Assembly: GCA_947369305.1 (NCBI GenBank)
Contig: CANBLA010000044.1
Coordinates: 1-7,540 of the forward strand
DNA length: 7,540 bases
Origin: an uncultured Clostridia bacterium
GTDB lineage: Bacteria > Bacillota_A > Clostridia > TANB77 > CAG-508
Direction of reading: 5' to 3'
Of this stretch, positions 6,463 to 7,540 are shown piece by piece. The notes beneath the pieces were generated by a model, which saw only the letters and a list, made by a program, of their open reading frames with translations, did no database searches and was not told the origin of the DNA. The number at the start of each line of letters is the position of its first letter. Positions within the stretch are counted from its first letter, which is position 1. The translations under genes were made by a program, and so were the position numbers.

Positions 6463-7540
6463 CAGCTCCCTCTTCTTCGGCATTTTCTTCTGCTTGACGA
6501 AGCAAAATTTCTCGCATTTGTGTTTCTGATTTTATATCGATTTTCCAAGCAGTTAATCTAGCTGCTAATCGAGCATTTTGCCCAGATTTTCCAATGGCTA
6601 ATGATAATTGATCATCTGGCACAACCACTTGCGCAAATTTTTCTTCTTCTCGGATGTCAACTGCCATAACTTGTGCTGGAAGTAGGGCTGCTGCAATATA
6701 AATCGAAGGATCTTCATTCCATTCAATAACATCAATTTTTTCGCCATTTAACTCATTGATAATATTTTGAATACGTACTCCTTTTTGTCCGACACATGAA
6801 CCAACTGGATCAATGTCTTCATTTTTCGAATAAACAGCAACTTTACTTCTGGAACCTGCGTCTCTTGAAACACTCATGATTTCAATAAGTCCTTCATAAA
6901 TTTCAGGAATTTCAAATTCAAATAATTTTCTGACAAAATCGGGATGGCTTCTGGAAACAATAACTTGTGGATTTCCTTTGGCACCTCTTTCCACATCGAC
7001 TACATAACCTCTGACTTTGTCATTTACTTTATAAGTTTCAGAATGGATTTGTTCTTTTAATGGCATTACACCTTCTAGTTTTCCTAAATCCATGACAACA
7101 ACGCCACCATCGGCTTTTTGAATAATGCCAGAAACAATTTCGCCTTTTTTGTCATTAAATTCCGTAAATATCATGTTTCTTTCGACTTCTCTTATTTTTT
7201 GAACAACAACTTGTTTGGCTGTTTGTGCAGCAATTCTTCCAAAATCTTTTGGTTTAATTTCTAAATTTACAACATCTCCAACATTATAGTTTGAGTCAAT
7301 TTTTCTAGCAGATTCTAAGTCGATTTCAAGTAATGGATCTTCTAATTCTTCTACAACATCTCTTACGGAATAAATATGAAGTTCTCCTGTTTTATCATCA
7401 ATGGTAACTTTTACATTGTCCACGGTATCAAATTCTCTTTTATATGCTGTCACAAGTGCTGCTTCTAAAGACTCGATTAAATAGGCTTTTTCAATTCCTC
7501 TTTCTTTTTCCAATTCGTCCAGGGCTTTGATAAATTCTTT
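6446..7540 (-). CDS. nusA: Transcription termination/antitermination factor NusA (N-terminal residues outside the window)
   Basis: NusA binds RNA polymerase and nascent RNA and modulates pausing, termination and antitermination. The frame is open to the window edge and reads KEFIKALDELEKERGIEKAY, which matches the start of NusA N-terminal domains. Probably only a few residues, including the start Met, are missing; 364 residues are visible. After the polymerase-binding N-terminal domain (to about 128) comes the S1 domain (about 132-198, starting GEIVSGIIQKADGG). KH1 follows with DPVGSCVGQKGVRIQ (about 244-258), and KH2 with LSLAIGKSGQNARLAARLTAW (about 312-332). There are no C-terminal acidic repeat domains like those of E. 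coli NusA, as is usual in Gram-positives. The protein ends in a short acidic tail rich in Glu and Ala (about 349-364). The final codons carry the ylxR start and its ribosome site. Confidence 0.96.
   Translation of the reverse strand, partial: KEFIKALDELEKERGIEKAYLIESLEAALVTAYKREFDTVDNVKVTIDDKTGELHIYSVRDVVEELEDPLLEIDLESARKIDSNYNVGDVVNLEIKPKDFGRIAAQTAKQVVVQKIREVERNMIFTEFNDKKGEIVSGIIQKADGGVVVMDLGKLEGVMPLKEQIHSETYKVNDKVRGYVVDVERGAKGNPQVIVSRSHPDFVRKLFEFEIPEIYEGLIEIMSVSRDAGSRSKVAVYSKNEDIDPVGSCVGQKGVRIQNIINELNGEKIDVIEWNEDPSIYIAAALLPAQVMAVDIREEEKFAQVVVPDDQLSLAIGKSGQNARLAARLTAWKIDIKSETQMREILLRQAEENAEEEGADAQDE

Overview
The window is an AT-rich, low-GC segment from a Gram-positive bacterium. The gene order, Shine-Dalgarno sequences and AT-biased codons fit Bacillota, most likely a Clostridia relative; I cannot name the species. 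Every gene I can support lies on the minus strand, so the operon reads from high to low coordinates.

From 7540 down to 731 runs the conserved nusA-infB cluster for transcription elongation, translation initiation and RNA maturation: nusA (5' end just outside the window), ylxR, ylxQ, infB, rbfA, a DHH-family phosphatase/oligoribonuclease (nrnA) and truB. The first four genes overlap or are tightly coupled. infB, rbfA and nrnA are spaced by 10-15 bp, with a Shine-Dalgarno sequence 7 nt before each of rbfA and nrnA. NusA acts on RNA polymerase. YlxR and YlxQ are small RNA-binding proteins. IF-2 delivers initiator tRNA, RbfA matures the 30S subunit, NrnA degrades short RNAs, and TruB makes pseudouridine 55 in tRNA.

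Between nrnA and truB a 14-bp hairpin followed by five U residues looks like an intrinsic or partial terminator. After truB (641-730) there is a short intergenic region with a very good sigma-A-type promoter. It drives a gene that leaves the window at position 1: a membrane-anchored protein with a VanW/PG_binding_4-type peptidoglycan-binding domain. This gene occupies the place where ribF and rpsO often follow truB.

I do not see a previously undescribed system. The points worth a second look are: TTG starts for ylxQ and infB inside short overlaps; an 11-residue Asn/Arg tandem repeat in the IF-2 linker; a sharp patch of C-ending codons covering rbfA and the 3' part of infB; and the intra-operon hairpin before truB.
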